Positions 49,700-58,482 of a stretch of 64,000 bases of DNA are shown one piece after another. A model generated the notes under the pieces. It saw only the letters and a program-made list of their open reading frames with translations, did no database searches and was not told where the DNA came from. Each line of letters begins with the position of its first letter. Position 1 is the first letter of the stretch. Origin of the DNA: Raineya sp. (lineage in GTDB: Bacteria > Bacteroidota > Bacteroidia > Cytophagales > Thermonemataceae); assembly GCA_025454915.1 (NCBI GenBank), contig JALONN010000001.1, positions 186,001-250,000 on the forward strand. The letters run 5' to 3'. The translations under genes and the position numbers were made by a program.

Positions 49700-51208
49700 T
49701 TATTTCAAACCATTCAAGATTTTGACAAACTCTGTAGGATTTACCACAAAAGGTAAATGAGAAGTTTGCATTTCAAATGTTTTGGTGATTGTTCCATTGG
49801 CTTTGACCATTCTTTTTTGTAAATCATAACCAACAGCATTGTCTTTGGTGGTGTGGATATAATATTTAGGTACTTTGTTAAATTTAGCTGTCAAAATTAC
49901 CTTTTCACCTAAAGGTTTAGCAGGTTCTGCTTTATGGTATTTAACAAGCACTTCTTTCATAAAATCAGGACAATCAGCACATACAGCGTCTGCAATCATT
50001 TCTTTTTTGATTTTTGCTTCTGAAAAATCAGCATTAAACTCTAAAGCTCCACCCACTTTGCTTTGTGTATCTGTTTTAGAAAGACTTAATAAATCTTCTC
50101 CGTTTTTAGGTAAATAAGCAGAAATGTACACCAATTTATCAATTTTGTTAGGGATATTTTCAGCAACCTGAGAAACAATCACACCAGCCATAGAGTGTCC
50201 AACTAGAATTACTTTTCCTTGTTGTGCATTGACAGCATCTGTAACAGTTTTTACGTAATCTGCAAGACTTACCTGATTAGAGGCTGTCAAATCGATGCCA
50301 TGAGCAGGTAAATTAACAACCACTACATTCGCATTTTTAGCCAGTTCATTTCTTACAAAGCCCCAAGCACTTTCATCTGCCCAAGCTCCATGCACAAGTA
50401 CATAAGTAGGATAGCGTTTTTTATCATCTTCTAAGGCTTTTACAACCAATTCGGCAGCAGCAGCACCCGAATTTTGTTGTTGTCCTGTAATCAAGTTGCC
50501 ATCACGTACAGCAAATGACGAAAAAGGAGCACCTACTACAAATTTGCTATTAGGCATTTTACGAGCTTCATCTTCAATTCTGAAAGGCTGAATTTTCATG
50601 CCTACATAGTTATCTGCATATTGCTCTTCGCTGCTGGCAAAACCAGTCCATTTTTTACCTTCTACCAAAAACTTGCCATTAGAAAGCTTGGTATTCAGTA
50701 AAATACAAGTTCCATGACAAATAGCTGCTGAAGGTTTACCCGTTAAATAGAAATCAGCAAAGAATTTTTCTATTTCAGTGTTTTTATACATGGTATACAT
50801 AGGTCCTTGACCACCACATACAAAAATAGCTTTGTAGTCGTTAGGGTTTACAGTAGATAATTTTTTCGTGTTTTTCATCAATTCCATTTTACTGGGGTCT
50901 TTTTTGAAACCTAGAGAAATGTAATCGAAGGCTGCATATTTGCTGGCATCTTCAGGGTCACTGAAAGCATCAAATTTTACTTCTCCGCCATTTAAACTGG
51001 CAATATCTACACTATAACCAGCTTCACTAAATACCCAATAGGGGTGTGTAACTTCAGCATACCATACACCAATAGGCCAACCTGTTTGTTTCGAGACAGA
51101 AGGGTTGGATACAATCATCAGGATTTTTCCCTGATTGCCTGCATTGTGTTGTCCAAAAACATTGAGGGAAAAAAGCAGAGCAAAAAAACTTACAATAATT
51201 TGTTTCAT
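49700..51208 (-). CDS. Secreted DJ-1/PfpI plus alpha/beta hydrolase fusion
   Basis: A 502-residue protein with a signal peptide (VSFFALLFSLNVFGQ). Residues about 25-255 are a DJ-1/PfpI domain of the Hsp31 type: GWPIGVWYAE with Glu52, and nucleophile elbow AAICHGTC with Cys164 and His165. Residues about 265-502 are an alpha/beta hydrolase: oxyanion HG in VLVHGAW, nucleophile Ser339 in GHSMAG, and catalytic His484 in TSHLPF. Hsp31-type enzymes act as glyoxalases or deglycases. Both active sites look intact, and the protein should be periplasmic. It is divergent from the HxlR gene with a palindrome between. Confidence 0.9.
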   Translation of the reverse strand: MKQIIVSFFALLFSLNVFGQHNAGNQGKILMIVSNPSVSKQTGWPIGVWYAEVTHPYWVFSEAGYSVDIASLNGGEVKFDAFSDPEDASKYAAFDYISLGFKKDPSKMELMKNTKKLSTVNPNDYKAIFVCGGQGPMYTMYKNTEIEKFFADFYLTGKPSAAICHGTCILLNTKLSNGKFLVEGKKWTGFASSEEQYADNYVGMKIQPFRIEDEARKMPNSKFVVGAPFSSFAVRDGNLITGQQQNSGAAAAELVVKALEDDKKRYPTYVLVHGAWADESAWGFVRNELAKNANVVVVNLPAHGIDLTASNQVSLADYVKTVTDAVNAQQGKVILVGHSMAGVIVSQVAENIPNKIDKLVYISAYLPKNGEDLLSLSKTDTQSKVGGALEFNADFSEAKIKKEMIADAVCADCPDFMKEVLVKYHKAEPAKPLGEKVILTAKFNKVPKYYIHTTKDNAVGYDLQKRMVKANGTITKTFEMQTSHLPFVVNPTEFVKILNGLK

Positions 51209-51286
51209 GACTTTTGAGGTTTAATTTTTCACCAAAATAAACAGGTGTACTCTCCAAATTCAAGAGTTTAACCCAAAAGTGCGATA

Positions 51287-51306
51287 CATACTTTTTGGAA
51301 AGTATG
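51287..51306. promoter_or_regulatory. 20-bp perfect palindrome, probable HxlR operator
   Basis: CATACTTT-TTGG-AAAGTATG has 8-bp arms without mismatch and lies between the divergent DJ-1 fusion and HxlR genes. HxlR dimers bind such TACTT/AAGTA-like dyads (family knowledge). It overlaps the ATG at 51304, which argues that translation of the regulator begins at a later ATG (51358). Confidence 0.6.
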
Positions 51307-51357
51307 GCGAATTTTTCTAAAATAGATACTTTATTTGTATCCAAAAGAAATACTACT

Positions 51358-51714
51358 ATGCCCGATTTTATTTATAAAGGAAAAGTTTATTATAATCCCG
51401 TCCAACTGGTGATGGAGCAGATTGGTGGAGTCTGGAAAATGCCCATTCTTTGGCGTTTGCAAGATGACCATGTAATGCGTTATGGAGAGCTGAGAAAGTC
51501 CATTAAACATATTTCGGATAAAATGCTTACTACCCAATTACGAGAACTCGAAGAAGATGGCTATATTCATAGAGAAGTATATGCTGTAGTGCCTCCCAAA
51601 ACGGAATATCGCCTTACAGAAAAAGGGAAAAGTGTAATACCCCTGATTATTCAAATCAGAGAATATGGGCTGGAGCTTATGAAAGAAGAAAATATTAGTT
51701 ATGTGAAGGGATAA
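51358..51714 (+). CDS. HxlR-family regulator without cysteines
   Basis: A 118-residue protein from the ATG at 51358 (MPDFIYKGKVYYNPVQL); another ATG at 51304 lies in the palindrome. Core motifs are MEQIGGVWKMPILWRL, MRYGELRKSIKHISDKMLTTQLRELEEDGYI and PPKTEYRLTEKGKSVIPLI. Unlike most HxlR regulators it contains no cysteine at all, so it cannot sense oxidants by thiol chemistry. The divergent arrangement with the DJ-1 fusion suggests it controls that gene and itself. It abuts the end of the convergent lipoprotein gene. Confidence 0.85.
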   Translation: MPDFIYKGKVYYNPVQLVMEQIGGVWKMPILWRLQDDHVMRYGELRKSIKHISDKMLTTQLRELEEDGYIHREVYAVVPPKTEYRLTEKGKSVIPLIIQIREYGLELMKEENISYVKG

Positions 51715-52398
51715 CTAACGAGGTATTTTAGGTTTCTGATACAACAAAGTATCTGTTTTTTTTATAAAAAAATTGTCTTTTTGAATGATAAAATGAGTTT
51801 TAGAAATAAGTAAAGTTTCTTTTTGAGTGAGTTGTTCAGGAGGATAGTAAAACTGCTTAGAATGGGTAATAAATGAGCTATCATTGATTTTTTCTGTATA
51901 ACTATTCCAAACAAAACCCATATCTCCCCAATTATGGACTATATTTTTCTGAATAGCTTTGCATTTGCCTAAACTATCAACAAGCCAAAGTTCTGCTTTA
52001 TTCCCCATAGCTTCTTGTGTTAAAATAGCAAATAAATGATTGTTCTCAAATTTTCCCAAATACCCATAAACATATAATTTACTGGTATAAACATCATAAT
52101 GAAAATCTTCCAAATTCAGTGTGGCAAGTTCTTGTTCACTAATTTTATGTTTTTGAAGGGTATCAAAATAGATGTAATCTTGAGGCAACTCAATTTTTTT
52201 TAAATTTTTATATTTTGCTTTCTTGAGTAGGCTATCTAATAACTGCTTGCCTGAGAGTAATTCAGTATTTTCTTGGGCTTGCTTTAAAGTATCTTTTTGA
52301 ACAATAGGTGTTTGGGCATTTTCTTGCTTTGTGGGCTTTTCACAAGAGAAAAACAGCAATAATGCTATGGAGATAAGGGAGATAAGCCATCTTGCCAT
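51715..52398 (-). CDS. Lipoprotein paralogue 2, DUF unknown
   Basis: A 227-residue lipoprotein (LISIALLLFFSC signal, Cys about residue 19). The mature part repeats the block LLSGKQLLDSLLKKAKY...LKKIELP seen in the gene just upstream, then YVYGYLGKFENNHLFAIL, LWLVDSLGKCKAIQKNIVHNWGDMGFVWNSYTE and a final beta region. Not recognised; 5 bases from its paralogue, so the pair is a tandem duplication. Confidence 0.68.
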   Translation of the reverse strand: MARWLISLISIALLLFFSCEKPTKQENAQTPIVQKDTLKQAQENTELLSGKQLLDSLLKKAKYKNLKKIELPQDYIYFDTLQKHKISEQELATLNLEDFHYDVYTSKLYVYGYLGKFENNHLFAILTQEAMGNKAELWLVDSLGKCKAIQKNIVHNWGDMGFVWNSYTEKINDSSFITHSKQFYYPPEQLTQKETLLISKTHFIIQKDNFFIKKTDTLLYQKPKIPR

Positions 52399-52403
52399 AA
52401 AAA

Positions 52404-53117
52404 CTAAAATTTTAACTCTTTATAAGCTAAAGTATCAACTCTTTTTACAAAAAAACTATCTTTTCGAATATAAAAATAAGTTTTGCTTAAAAGTAAAGTG
52501 TCTTCTTTTTCTGGAAGTTTTCCTAAAAAACCATGTATGCACAAATTTTGTGTAATAAACAAACTATCATTTTCCCTGACTGTATAAGAAGTATCAAATA
52601 TTCCCATATCAGCAAAATAACAAGCTACATCTTTTTGTATGCTAACAATTTTCCCCAAAGAATTTACCATCCATAAATCTGAGGCAGATACACCATCTCC
52701 ACCACGTCTTAAAACTATAAATAAGTGCTTATCAAAAGATTTTCCCAAATAGGCATAAACATGAATATCTGCAATAAACACTTGATATGATTCTAAAACA
52801 CCCAGTTCTTCGCATAAATTCAGAGATAATTTTCTTTCATTGTTTTTATCTTCACTCCAAAAGCCATATCCATACCCTTTAGGTATTTCAATCTTTTTCA
52901 AATCTCTGTATTTTGCTTTTTTGAGCAGGCTGTCCAATAATTGTTTGCCTGAGAGGAGTTTAACAGTTTTAGGTGTTTCTTCTTGGGCTTGTTTTACAGT
53001 ATCTTTCAATGGAATAGAATCCTTTACTTTTACTACGGAACTTTCTTTCGTGTCACTTTTAGGAGATGCACAAGCAACACACACCAGAATAATCAGACTA
53101 TAAAAAAGTAGTTTCAT
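52404..53117 (-). CDS. Lipoprotein paralogue 1
   Basis: A 237-residue lipoprotein starting at the ATG at 53117 (MKLLFYSLIILVCVAC; Cys about residue 16); it shares ATGA with the stop of the radical SAM gene upstream, so the two are translationally coupled. Body: LLSGKQLLDSLLKKAKYRDLKKIEIP, YAYLGKSFDKHLFIVL, LWMVNSLGKIVSIQKD, ADMGIFDTSYT. Extra insertions compared with its paralogue lie around GFWSEDKN. Role unknown. Confidence 0.7.
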   Translation of the reverse strand: MKLLFYSLIILVCVACASPKSDTKESSVVKVKDSIPLKDTVKQAQEETPKTVKLLSGKQLLDSLLKKAKYRDLKKIEIPKGYGYGFWSEDKNNERKLSLNLCEELGVLESYQVFIADIHVYAYLGKSFDKHLFIVLRRGGDGVSASDLWMVNSLGKIVSIQKDVACYFADMGIFDTSYTVRENDSLFITQNLCIHGFLGKLPEKEDTLLLSKTYFYIRKDSFFVKRVDTLAYKELKF

Positions 53118-54097
53118 ACCTTCAAGAGTTGTTTCCAAGTACCTTTGATGCGATTGTATTTGAGGGTAGAGGGGAGGGCTTTCCACCAATATTTAGAAAT
53201 CTCGACTGCGAAAGAAGGCTGCATGTAGCAGTTTATCACACAGCCTTCACAGGCAGGCAATCTGCCTTCTTGGGCAATTATTTTCTGTACTTTTTCAGAT
53301 TTATAGAGTTCAAACAAATTGTTTTCAATGGGGAGTTCTTCAATACCCAAATGATAACAGGGTAAAATGAGTTTGTTTTCTGGAGAAATGACAATCGTGG
53401 AACTGCCAGCCCTGCAAATAGGGTTATTGACGTGGTTACCTCCGTCTTTTCTCAGGGCAATAAAACCTTCGTTCAGGTAAATATTCTTTTTTCGTCCCCA
53501 ATGGCTTATTTCTTCTAAAGCTTTTTTGGTAAACTGATTTCCTACTTTTACATCATTGTATTCAAAAGCTGGATTTAAAATGAGTATCAAGTTGTTAGGC
53601 AGACAAATATTCTTCCAAAGTGGCTCTATATGATGCAAATTGTGTTCAAAAACCGTAAACAAGATATCAGGGCGTTCGCCTAGATTTTTAGCAATTTCAA
53701 TGGATTTCATCACAGAATCAAAACACTTGACGCCTCGCATTTCATCGTGTTCTTCGGCAACTGAGGAATCCAGCGAAAAATGCAACATATCTACTTTGCC
53801 TTTTAGTCTTTCAGCTAATTTTGGATAGAGTAAACCGTTGGTTGTGAGAGTAGTAATGAAACCCAGATTTTTGGCTAATTCGAGCAGTTTATCAATTTCT
53901 CGGTGCAACAAAGGCTCTCCACCCGTAAAATCAATGACCTTTACGCCGAGTTTTCTGAGGTCTTTAAGGTTTTTTTCTGCATTTTCGAGCGTAATATATG
54001 GTGAAGGGCGTTCCCAAATATCACAAAACCCACAAGTTGCATTGCAACGATACGTTACATAGTAATTGCAAAGTACAGGTTTTGTGGTTAAACGCAT
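53114..54097 (-). CDS. Radical SAM protein with C-terminal Cys clusters
   Basis: A 327-residue radical SAM enzyme. The SAM-binding [4Fe-4S] site is Cys18, Cys22, Cys25 in RCNATCGFC, followed by DFTGGEPLLH and TLTTNGLL. The C-terminal part has extra Cys: NPICRAGSS, ILPCYH and CEGCVINCYM, in a SPASM/twitch-like arrangement that could hold a further cluster. Substrate unknown. It is in the middle of a same-strand set with the FtsX-like permease gene upstream and two lipoprotein genes downstream. Confidence 0.88.
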   Translation of the reverse strand: MRLTTKPVLCNYYVTYRCNATCGFCDIWERPSPYITLENAEKNLKDLRKLGVKVIDFTGGEPLLHREIDKLLELAKNLGFITTLTTNGLLYPKLAERLKGKVDMLHFSLDSSVAEEHDEMRGVKCFDSVMKSIEIAKNLGERPDILFTVFEHNLHHIEPLWKNICLPNNLILILNPAFEYNDVKVGNQFTKKALEEISHWGRKKNIYLNEGFIALRKDGGNHVNNPICRAGSSTIVISPENKLILPCYHLGIEELPIENNLFELYKSEKVQKIIAQEGRLPACEGCVINCYMQPSFAVEISKYWWKALPSTLKYNRIKGTWKQLLKV

Positions 54098-54102
54098 ATT
54101 TT

Positions 54103-54134
54103 AATGGTAAATGTTTGAATGCTAAACGCTAAAT
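54103..54134. repeat. Intergenic repeat copy 3
   Basis: AATGGTAAATG then AATGCTAAACGCTAAAT, with a TTTG insert between. It is followed by T/C-rich sequence (TCTTTATTCTTTTCTC) similar to that upstream of thyA (25468-25492). A near-identical copy lies on the other side of the FtsX-like gene at 55361. Confidence 0.6.
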
Positions 54135-54176
54135 ATTCTATCTTTTGTCTTTATTCTTTTCTCTAAAAAGCTAAAA

Positions 54177-55352
54177 TCAATAATTTCTTACCAAACCCCT
54201 GATATTCCAAATATTATATAAGGTAGTTAAGGCAATAAAGCCCAATCCTAAGACCAAAACCAATGGTTCAAATAAAGTCAGATGTCCCACACCTCTTGAT
54301 TGCATGTAGCCATAAAAAGCATAAATGGATACACCAATCAGGATAATCCCTAAAACACCATAAAATGCCATAAAACGTAAAAAACTTTTATTCAGATAAC
54401 CAGAAATCATTTGATGTGTATAGCCCAGTTGCATCAAAAGTCTGATTTCATCTTTCGATTCACTCAAAATTAGTTTAAAACTCATCGAAATAATCACAAG
54501 GGAAAGCAATACAAAAGCTACTCCCAACACTCCTACAATCCCTAACACCTCCATCACTTGTCCTGCTATTTTACTCAAAAGTGTTTTTTCTGTGTTTACC
54601 TGTAAATTCTTGGTTTTTAGGTATGTAGCAAGTTCTGGACTGGCAGGGTTTTTTGCTTTGATAACAATTCGGGCAGGGTTTTTGGTTTCACTTGTTCCGA
54701 TTTCCTTGTTTGCCCAATCCAAAAAGGGTTCAGGGACTAAAATAGAAGGAATGCGTTCTTCAAAGCCCACAATCTTTAATTCAATATTTCTTTCACCCTT
54801 ATTGCTATAAATTCTAGCTTTTAGGCTGGGAAAAGTAGGCAATAAACTTTCGCTGATAAGTGGCAAATTTTGAGAAGGGGCATACACAAAATTATACTGA
54901 TCTACAAAATCCTTAGGAATAATAACAGGTACAAATTTGTCTGTGGGCTCCCAATCCCAATTATTAGGTATTTTTCCTAACATTTCTTTCTGAATACTCT
55001 CGAAAAAAAGTTCTGTTTGGAACTGCAAATAATCGTTTCCATATGCCCAGACTTTAAAGTTCCCTGAACGAAATGCAGCCATTTTGTCTGTAAAGGGTTG
55101 TTTTTGAATATCTTGTAAATCCTCTTGCGAAAAAGTTGAAGCTCCTAGTACATTTAAAACAGTTACTTGTTTGCTAACAATCAGATAGTCAGGTAGTTCG
55201 GTGTTATTGCTAAATGTTTTCTGGATTTGTAAATACACATAAAACGAACTGACAAGCAATACAAAGCCTAATAAAAAGCCAATTCCTGCAAAAAGAAACT
55301 GTTTTTTGTTTTTCTGTGAACGAAATATTTTAGAAAGAATCTGGTTAGTCAT
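54177..55352 (-). CDS. FtsX-like ABC permease
   Basis: A 391-residue protein with the FtsX/MacB layout: one N-terminal helix (LFAGIGFLLGFVLLVSSFYVYL), a periplasmic domain of about 220 residues (about 45-265), and three C-terminal helices with FKLILSESKDEIRLLMQLGYTHQMISGYL between them, the coupling-helix motif. It would work with the ATPase gene 107 bases upstream. Such systems move lipoproteins or peptides or drive mechanical signalling; substrate unknown. Repeat copies flank the gene on both sides. Confidence 0.82.
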   Translation of the reverse strand: MTNQILSKIFRSQKNKKQFLFAGIGFLLGFVLLVSSFYVYLQIQKTFSNNTELPDYLIVSKQVTVLNVLGASTFSQEDLQDIQKQPFTDKMAAFRSGNFKVWAYGNDYLQFQTELFFESIQKEMLGKIPNNWDWEPTDKFVPVIIPKDFVDQYNFVYAPSQNLPLISESLLPTFPSLKARIYSNKGERNIELKIVGFEERIPSILVPEPFLDWANKEIGTSETKNPARIVIKAKNPASPELATYLKTKNLQVNTEKTLLSKIAGQVMEVLGIVGVLGVAFVLLSLVIISMSFKLILSESKDEIRLLMQLGYTHQMISGYLNKSFLRFMAFYGVLGIILIGVSIYAFYGYMQSRGVGHLTLFEPLVLVLGLGFIALTTLYNIWNIRGLVRNY

Positions 55353-55360
55353 ATTTTAAA

Positions 55361-55409
55361 AATGGTGAATGCTACTAAATATTATAATGGTAAATGCTAA
55401 ACGCTAAAT
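55361..55409. repeat. Intergenic repeat copy 4, double unit
   Basis: AATGGTGAATGCT (55361-55373) then AATGGTAAATGCTAAACGCTAAAT (55386-55409). The second unit is the fullest form of the repeat and shares its 17-base second half with 54103-54134. Confidence 0.6.
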
Positions 55410-55459
55410 TTTTGATTTGGAGTCTTTTATCCTTTCTTTTGTATCTTTTTTCCAAAAAA

Positions 55460-56104
55460 TTATCCCAATAACTTTTTCTCATCAAATTGTAAATGATAGT
55501 CGTAGCCCAAAGATGTCATCAGAATAGAAGCATTTTGAGCTTTTACTTTTTGATTGATTAACTCAGAAGCTTTTTGAATGTTGCCTTCGTCTAAGTGGCT
55601 GAAAGGCTCATCTAACAGCAGTATTTCAAAGGGCTGAATGAGTGAACGAATAATAGCAATACGCTGACGCTCTCCATATGAAAGTGTATAGGCAGGTTTT
55701 TGGAGTACATGCGATACTCCCAAGAAATCAGCATGTTCTTTGAGCTCATTTTCTTTAATTTCTGGATATAAACTGGCTTTCACCAGCAGGTTTTCCCATG
55801 CTGTAAGCTCCAAAAACAGCCTTAAGTCCTGAAAAACAATAGAAAGTTGGTTCTGCCTGATAACAGCCCATTCATCCACAGAAATACTTTTGGTATCTTT
55901 GCCATTGAGTTTGACATTACCACTAAAATCGTTTCGTAAACCATAAATAATATGCAAAAAAGAAGATTTTCCTTTGCCTGATGGCGAATAAACCTGATAA
56001 CTTTTATGGGCTTGGAGTTCTAAACTTGTCTGCCACACCTCCGACTTAGGATTTACAACCCCATGCAAAGGCTGAGGCACTACATTTTCAAAATGAATGA
56101 GCAT
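55460..56104 (-). CDS. ABC transporter ATP-binding protein, LolD-like
   Basis: A 214-residue ATPase. Walker A is SPSGKGKSS (the first Gly of GxxGxGKS is replaced by Ser), signature LSYGERQRIAII, Walker B ILLLDEPFSHLD, with a Q-loop in FQDLRLF. It is smaller than most ATPases and has no fused domain. With the FtsX-like permease downstream it forms a two-gene ABC system; the gap contains a repeat copy. The substituted first Gly is unusual but tolerated in some ATPases. Confidence 0.88.
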   Translation of the reverse strand: MLIHFENVVPQPLHGVVNPKSEVWQTSLELQAHKSYQVYSPSGKGKSSFLHIIYGLRNDFSGNVKLNGKDTKSISVDEWAVIRQNQLSIVFQDLRLFLELTAWENLLVKASLYPEIKENELKEHADFLGVSHVLQKPAYTLSYGERQRIAIIRSLIQPFEILLLDEPFSHLDEGNIQKASELINQKVKAQNASILMTSLGYDYHLQFDEKKLLG

Positions 56105-56309
56105 AAACTGGTTATAAATTCAATAAAAAAATATTCGATAACGCTAAGAGCCATTGCAAATATCTTGCCTATACTTAAAATAGTTTTTACATTCGAAGCG
56201 TTTTACAAATAAACTTAAATTTTACTAAAAATTAAGAAACAAGCCTATAAAAAAAGTTGTTAGTTTAATAATTAAAGAATTCTAACCCAAAAGTTAAATA
56301 CAAACTTGT

Positions 56310-56552
56310 ATGAAAATACCTGCCATTAAAGAGTTAGTAGAAACACAATCCTTAGAAGCCCTCAAAAATGCTGAGGAGGCTTTACTCAACGAAGAACGCC
56401 CTCAAATTACCATCAAAGGAGATGATGAGGGTGAGCAACTTACACATGCTATTGCAGCCATCTGGATTATTGAAAAAATGCAAGCAGAACAAATCGAATT
56501 TAAGGATGCATTGCGTAAATATACCGAAATGGTACGAGGTAGCATTAATTAA
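56310..56552 (+). CDS. DUF6952 family small protein
   Basis: An 80-residue soluble acidic helical protein: KIPAIKELVETQSLEALKNAEEALL, ITIKGDDEGEQLTHAIAAIWIIEKMQAE and ALRKYTEMVRGSIN match the small DUF6952 proteins of Bacteroidota. Function unknown. It is 123 bases ahead of the TerD array on the same strand and has no visible terminator before it. Confidence 0.75.
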   Translation: MKIPAIKELVETQSLEALKNAEEALLNEERPQITIKGDDEGEQLTHAIAAIWIIEKMQAEQIEFKDALRKYTEMVRGSIN

Positions 56553-56675
56553 AATTATTTAATACCAAAATCCAAAATAAATTTATATTTTAGAATCAAA
56601 AAATTTGCAAAAATTACGAAAAAGCATTTTTTTGTGGAATATTTTAGACAATCAGACTTATAACACTATTTTATT

Positions 56676-57236
56676 ATGTCCATAGAACTCTCCAAAGGAG
56701 CAAGACTAAATTTAAGCAAAAAAGAACCAAGCCTTAAAAAAATAATGATAGGCTTAGGTTGGGATTTGAGACCAGGAAATGCTTTAGATTTGGATGCCTC
56801 TGTTTTTATGATTGGAAGCAATGGGAAAATCCCAGCAGATGAATACTTCGTTTTTTATAATAACCTTAAATCTCCTGATGGAGCAATACAACATACAGGC
56901 GATAATCGTACTGGTGTAGGAGATGACGACGATGAAATGATACTTGCCAATCTTGGAGCTATCAATGCCAATATCAAAGAACTGATATTTATCGTGAGCA
57001 TACATGAAGCCCAAGAAAGAAATCAACACTTTGGATTACTCAATAACGCATATATAAGACTTGTAGATGTAGAAACCAGCAGAGAAATCGTACGTTTCAA
57101 ACTTGATGAAGCCAACATGAATTTTACTGATATGGAGTTTGGAAGGCTTAAATTAGAAGAAGACGGCTGGCATTTTGTAGCTACAGGAGTCGGAGCTTCC
57201 AAAGGCTTACAAGGTTATGTGGATATATATGCTTAA
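56676..57236 (+). CDS. TerD family protein, copy 1
   Basis: A 186-residue TerD domain. Motifs GLGWDLRPG, DLDASVFMIG, FVFYNNLKSPDGAIQHTGDNRTG and GDDDDEMI build the two Ca2+ sites; IVSIHEAQERNQHFG replaces the usual IHDAxxRxHNFG. This is the most diverged of the four copies here. Members of the family are soluble calcium-binding stress proteins (tellurite, phage and toxin response). Confidence 0.93.
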   Translation: MSIELSKGARLNLSKKEPSLKKIMIGLGWDLRPGNALDLDASVFMIGSNGKIPADEYFVFYNNLKSPDGAIQHTGDNRTGVGDDDDEMILANLGAINANIKELIFIVSIHEAQERNQHFGLLNNAYIRLVDVETSREIVRFKLDEANMNFTDMEFGRLKLEEDGWHFVATGVGASKGLQGYVDIYA

Positions 57237-57299
57237 AGTATATAATTCATTATAAAAATACAAAATTTAATCATTCATCACTTATAAATTATCACTCGT

Positions 57300-57860
57300 A
57301 TGGCTATTTCGCTTAAAAAAGGTAGCACTTTTAATTTAACTAAAAAAGAGCCTGCTCTTAAAAAAATCTTGATTGGTTTGGGATGGGATGTAAAACCTGG
57401 TAATTCCTTAGACTTGGACTCTTCAGTTTTTATGCTTAATGCTTCTGGAAAGCTACCTGAAGACGGTTATTTTGTTTTTTATAATAACCTAAACTCTCCT
57501 GATGGCTCTATCAAACACACAGGCGATAATCGTACAGGTTCAGGAGATGATGATGATGAAATGATTTTAGCTAATTTAGATGCTATCAACGCCAGCATTC
57601 AAGAAATATTAATTACAGTATCCATTCATGATGCAGAAGCTCGCAGACATAATTTTGGCATGCTTGCAGATGCCTATATCCGTATTCTGGATGTCGAGAC
57701 GAAAAGAGAAATCTTGCGTTATGACTTGGATGCAGAATACCCTACCAATACTGATGTAGAATTTGGAAGATTACGTAGAGAAAACAACGAATGGATATTT
57801 GTAGCATCAGGTATTGGAGCCAATAAAGGTTTACAGGGTTATGTAGATGCTTATGCATAA
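57300..57860 (+). CDS. TerD family protein, copy 2
   Basis: A 186-residue TerD domain with GLGWDVKPG, DLDSSVFML, FVFYNNLNSPDGSIKHTGDNRTG, GDDDDEMI and VSIHDAEARRHNFGML. The Asp residues of both calcium sites are kept. It is very similar to copies 3 and 4 and lies 63 bases after copy 1. Only 14 bases separate it from copy 3. Confidence 0.93.
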   Translation: MAISLKKGSTFNLTKKEPALKKILIGLGWDVKPGNSLDLDSSVFMLNASGKLPEDGYFVFYNNLNSPDGSIKHTGDNRTGSGDDDDEMILANLDAINASIQEILITVSIHDAEARRHNFGMLADAYIRILDVETKREILRYDLDAEYPTNTDVEFGRLRRENNEWIFVASGIGANKGLQGYVDAYA

Positions 57861-57874
57861 AATTTAGGTTACAT

Positions 57875-58435
57875 ATGGCTATAATTTTAAAAAAAGGAAA
57901 TAGTTTTAATATTACAAAAAAAGAGCCTACACTCAAAAAAGCCTTAATAGGTTTGGGGTGGGATTTAAAAGAAGGCAATGCTTTGGATTTAGATGCCTCT
58001 GTTTTCATGATTAATAGTAAGGGGAAATTGCCTCAAGATGAGTATTTAATATTTTATAACAATCTGAATTCTCCTGATGGAGCTGTAAAACACACAGGTG
58101 ATAATCGTACAGGAATTGGCGATGATGACGATGAAATGATACTTGCTAATCTTGAAACTATCAGAGAGGATATTACAGAAATACTTATCATTGTAAGCAT
58201 TCATGATGCAGAAGTTCGTCGCCATAATTTTGGAATGCTGACAGACGCATACATCCGTATCATGGATGTGGAAACCAAAAGAGAAATCTTGCGTTACGAT
58301 TTAGATGCAGAATACCCTACCAATACTGATATTGAGTTTGGTAGAATAAAAAAAGAAAATAATGAATGGATATTTTATGCTTCTGGAATAGGTGCTAATA
58401 AAAGCTTAGAAGGTTACATAAATATTTATGCATAA
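57875..58435 (+). CDS. TerD family protein, copy 3
   Basis: A 186-residue TerD domain with GLGWDLKEG, DLDASVFMIN, LIFYNNLNSPDGAVKHTGDNRTG, GDDDDEMI and VSIHDAEVRRHNFGML. Differences from copy 2 are few: for instance VRR for ARR and ENNEWIFYASGIGANKSLEG at the end. Calcium-site acids are kept. Confidence 0.93.
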   Translation: MAIILKKGNSFNITKKEPTLKKALIGLGWDLKEGNALDLDASVFMINSKGKLPQDEYLIFYNNLNSPDGAVKHTGDNRTGIGDDDDEMILANLETIREDITEILIIVSIHDAEVRRHNFGMLTDAYIRIMDVETKREILRYDLDAEYPTNTDIEFGRIKKENNEWIFYASGIGANKSLEGYINIYA

Positions 58436-58482
58436 ATATAAGGTATTTCCCAAACGTTTAAACACATAATTTTACATAAAAT

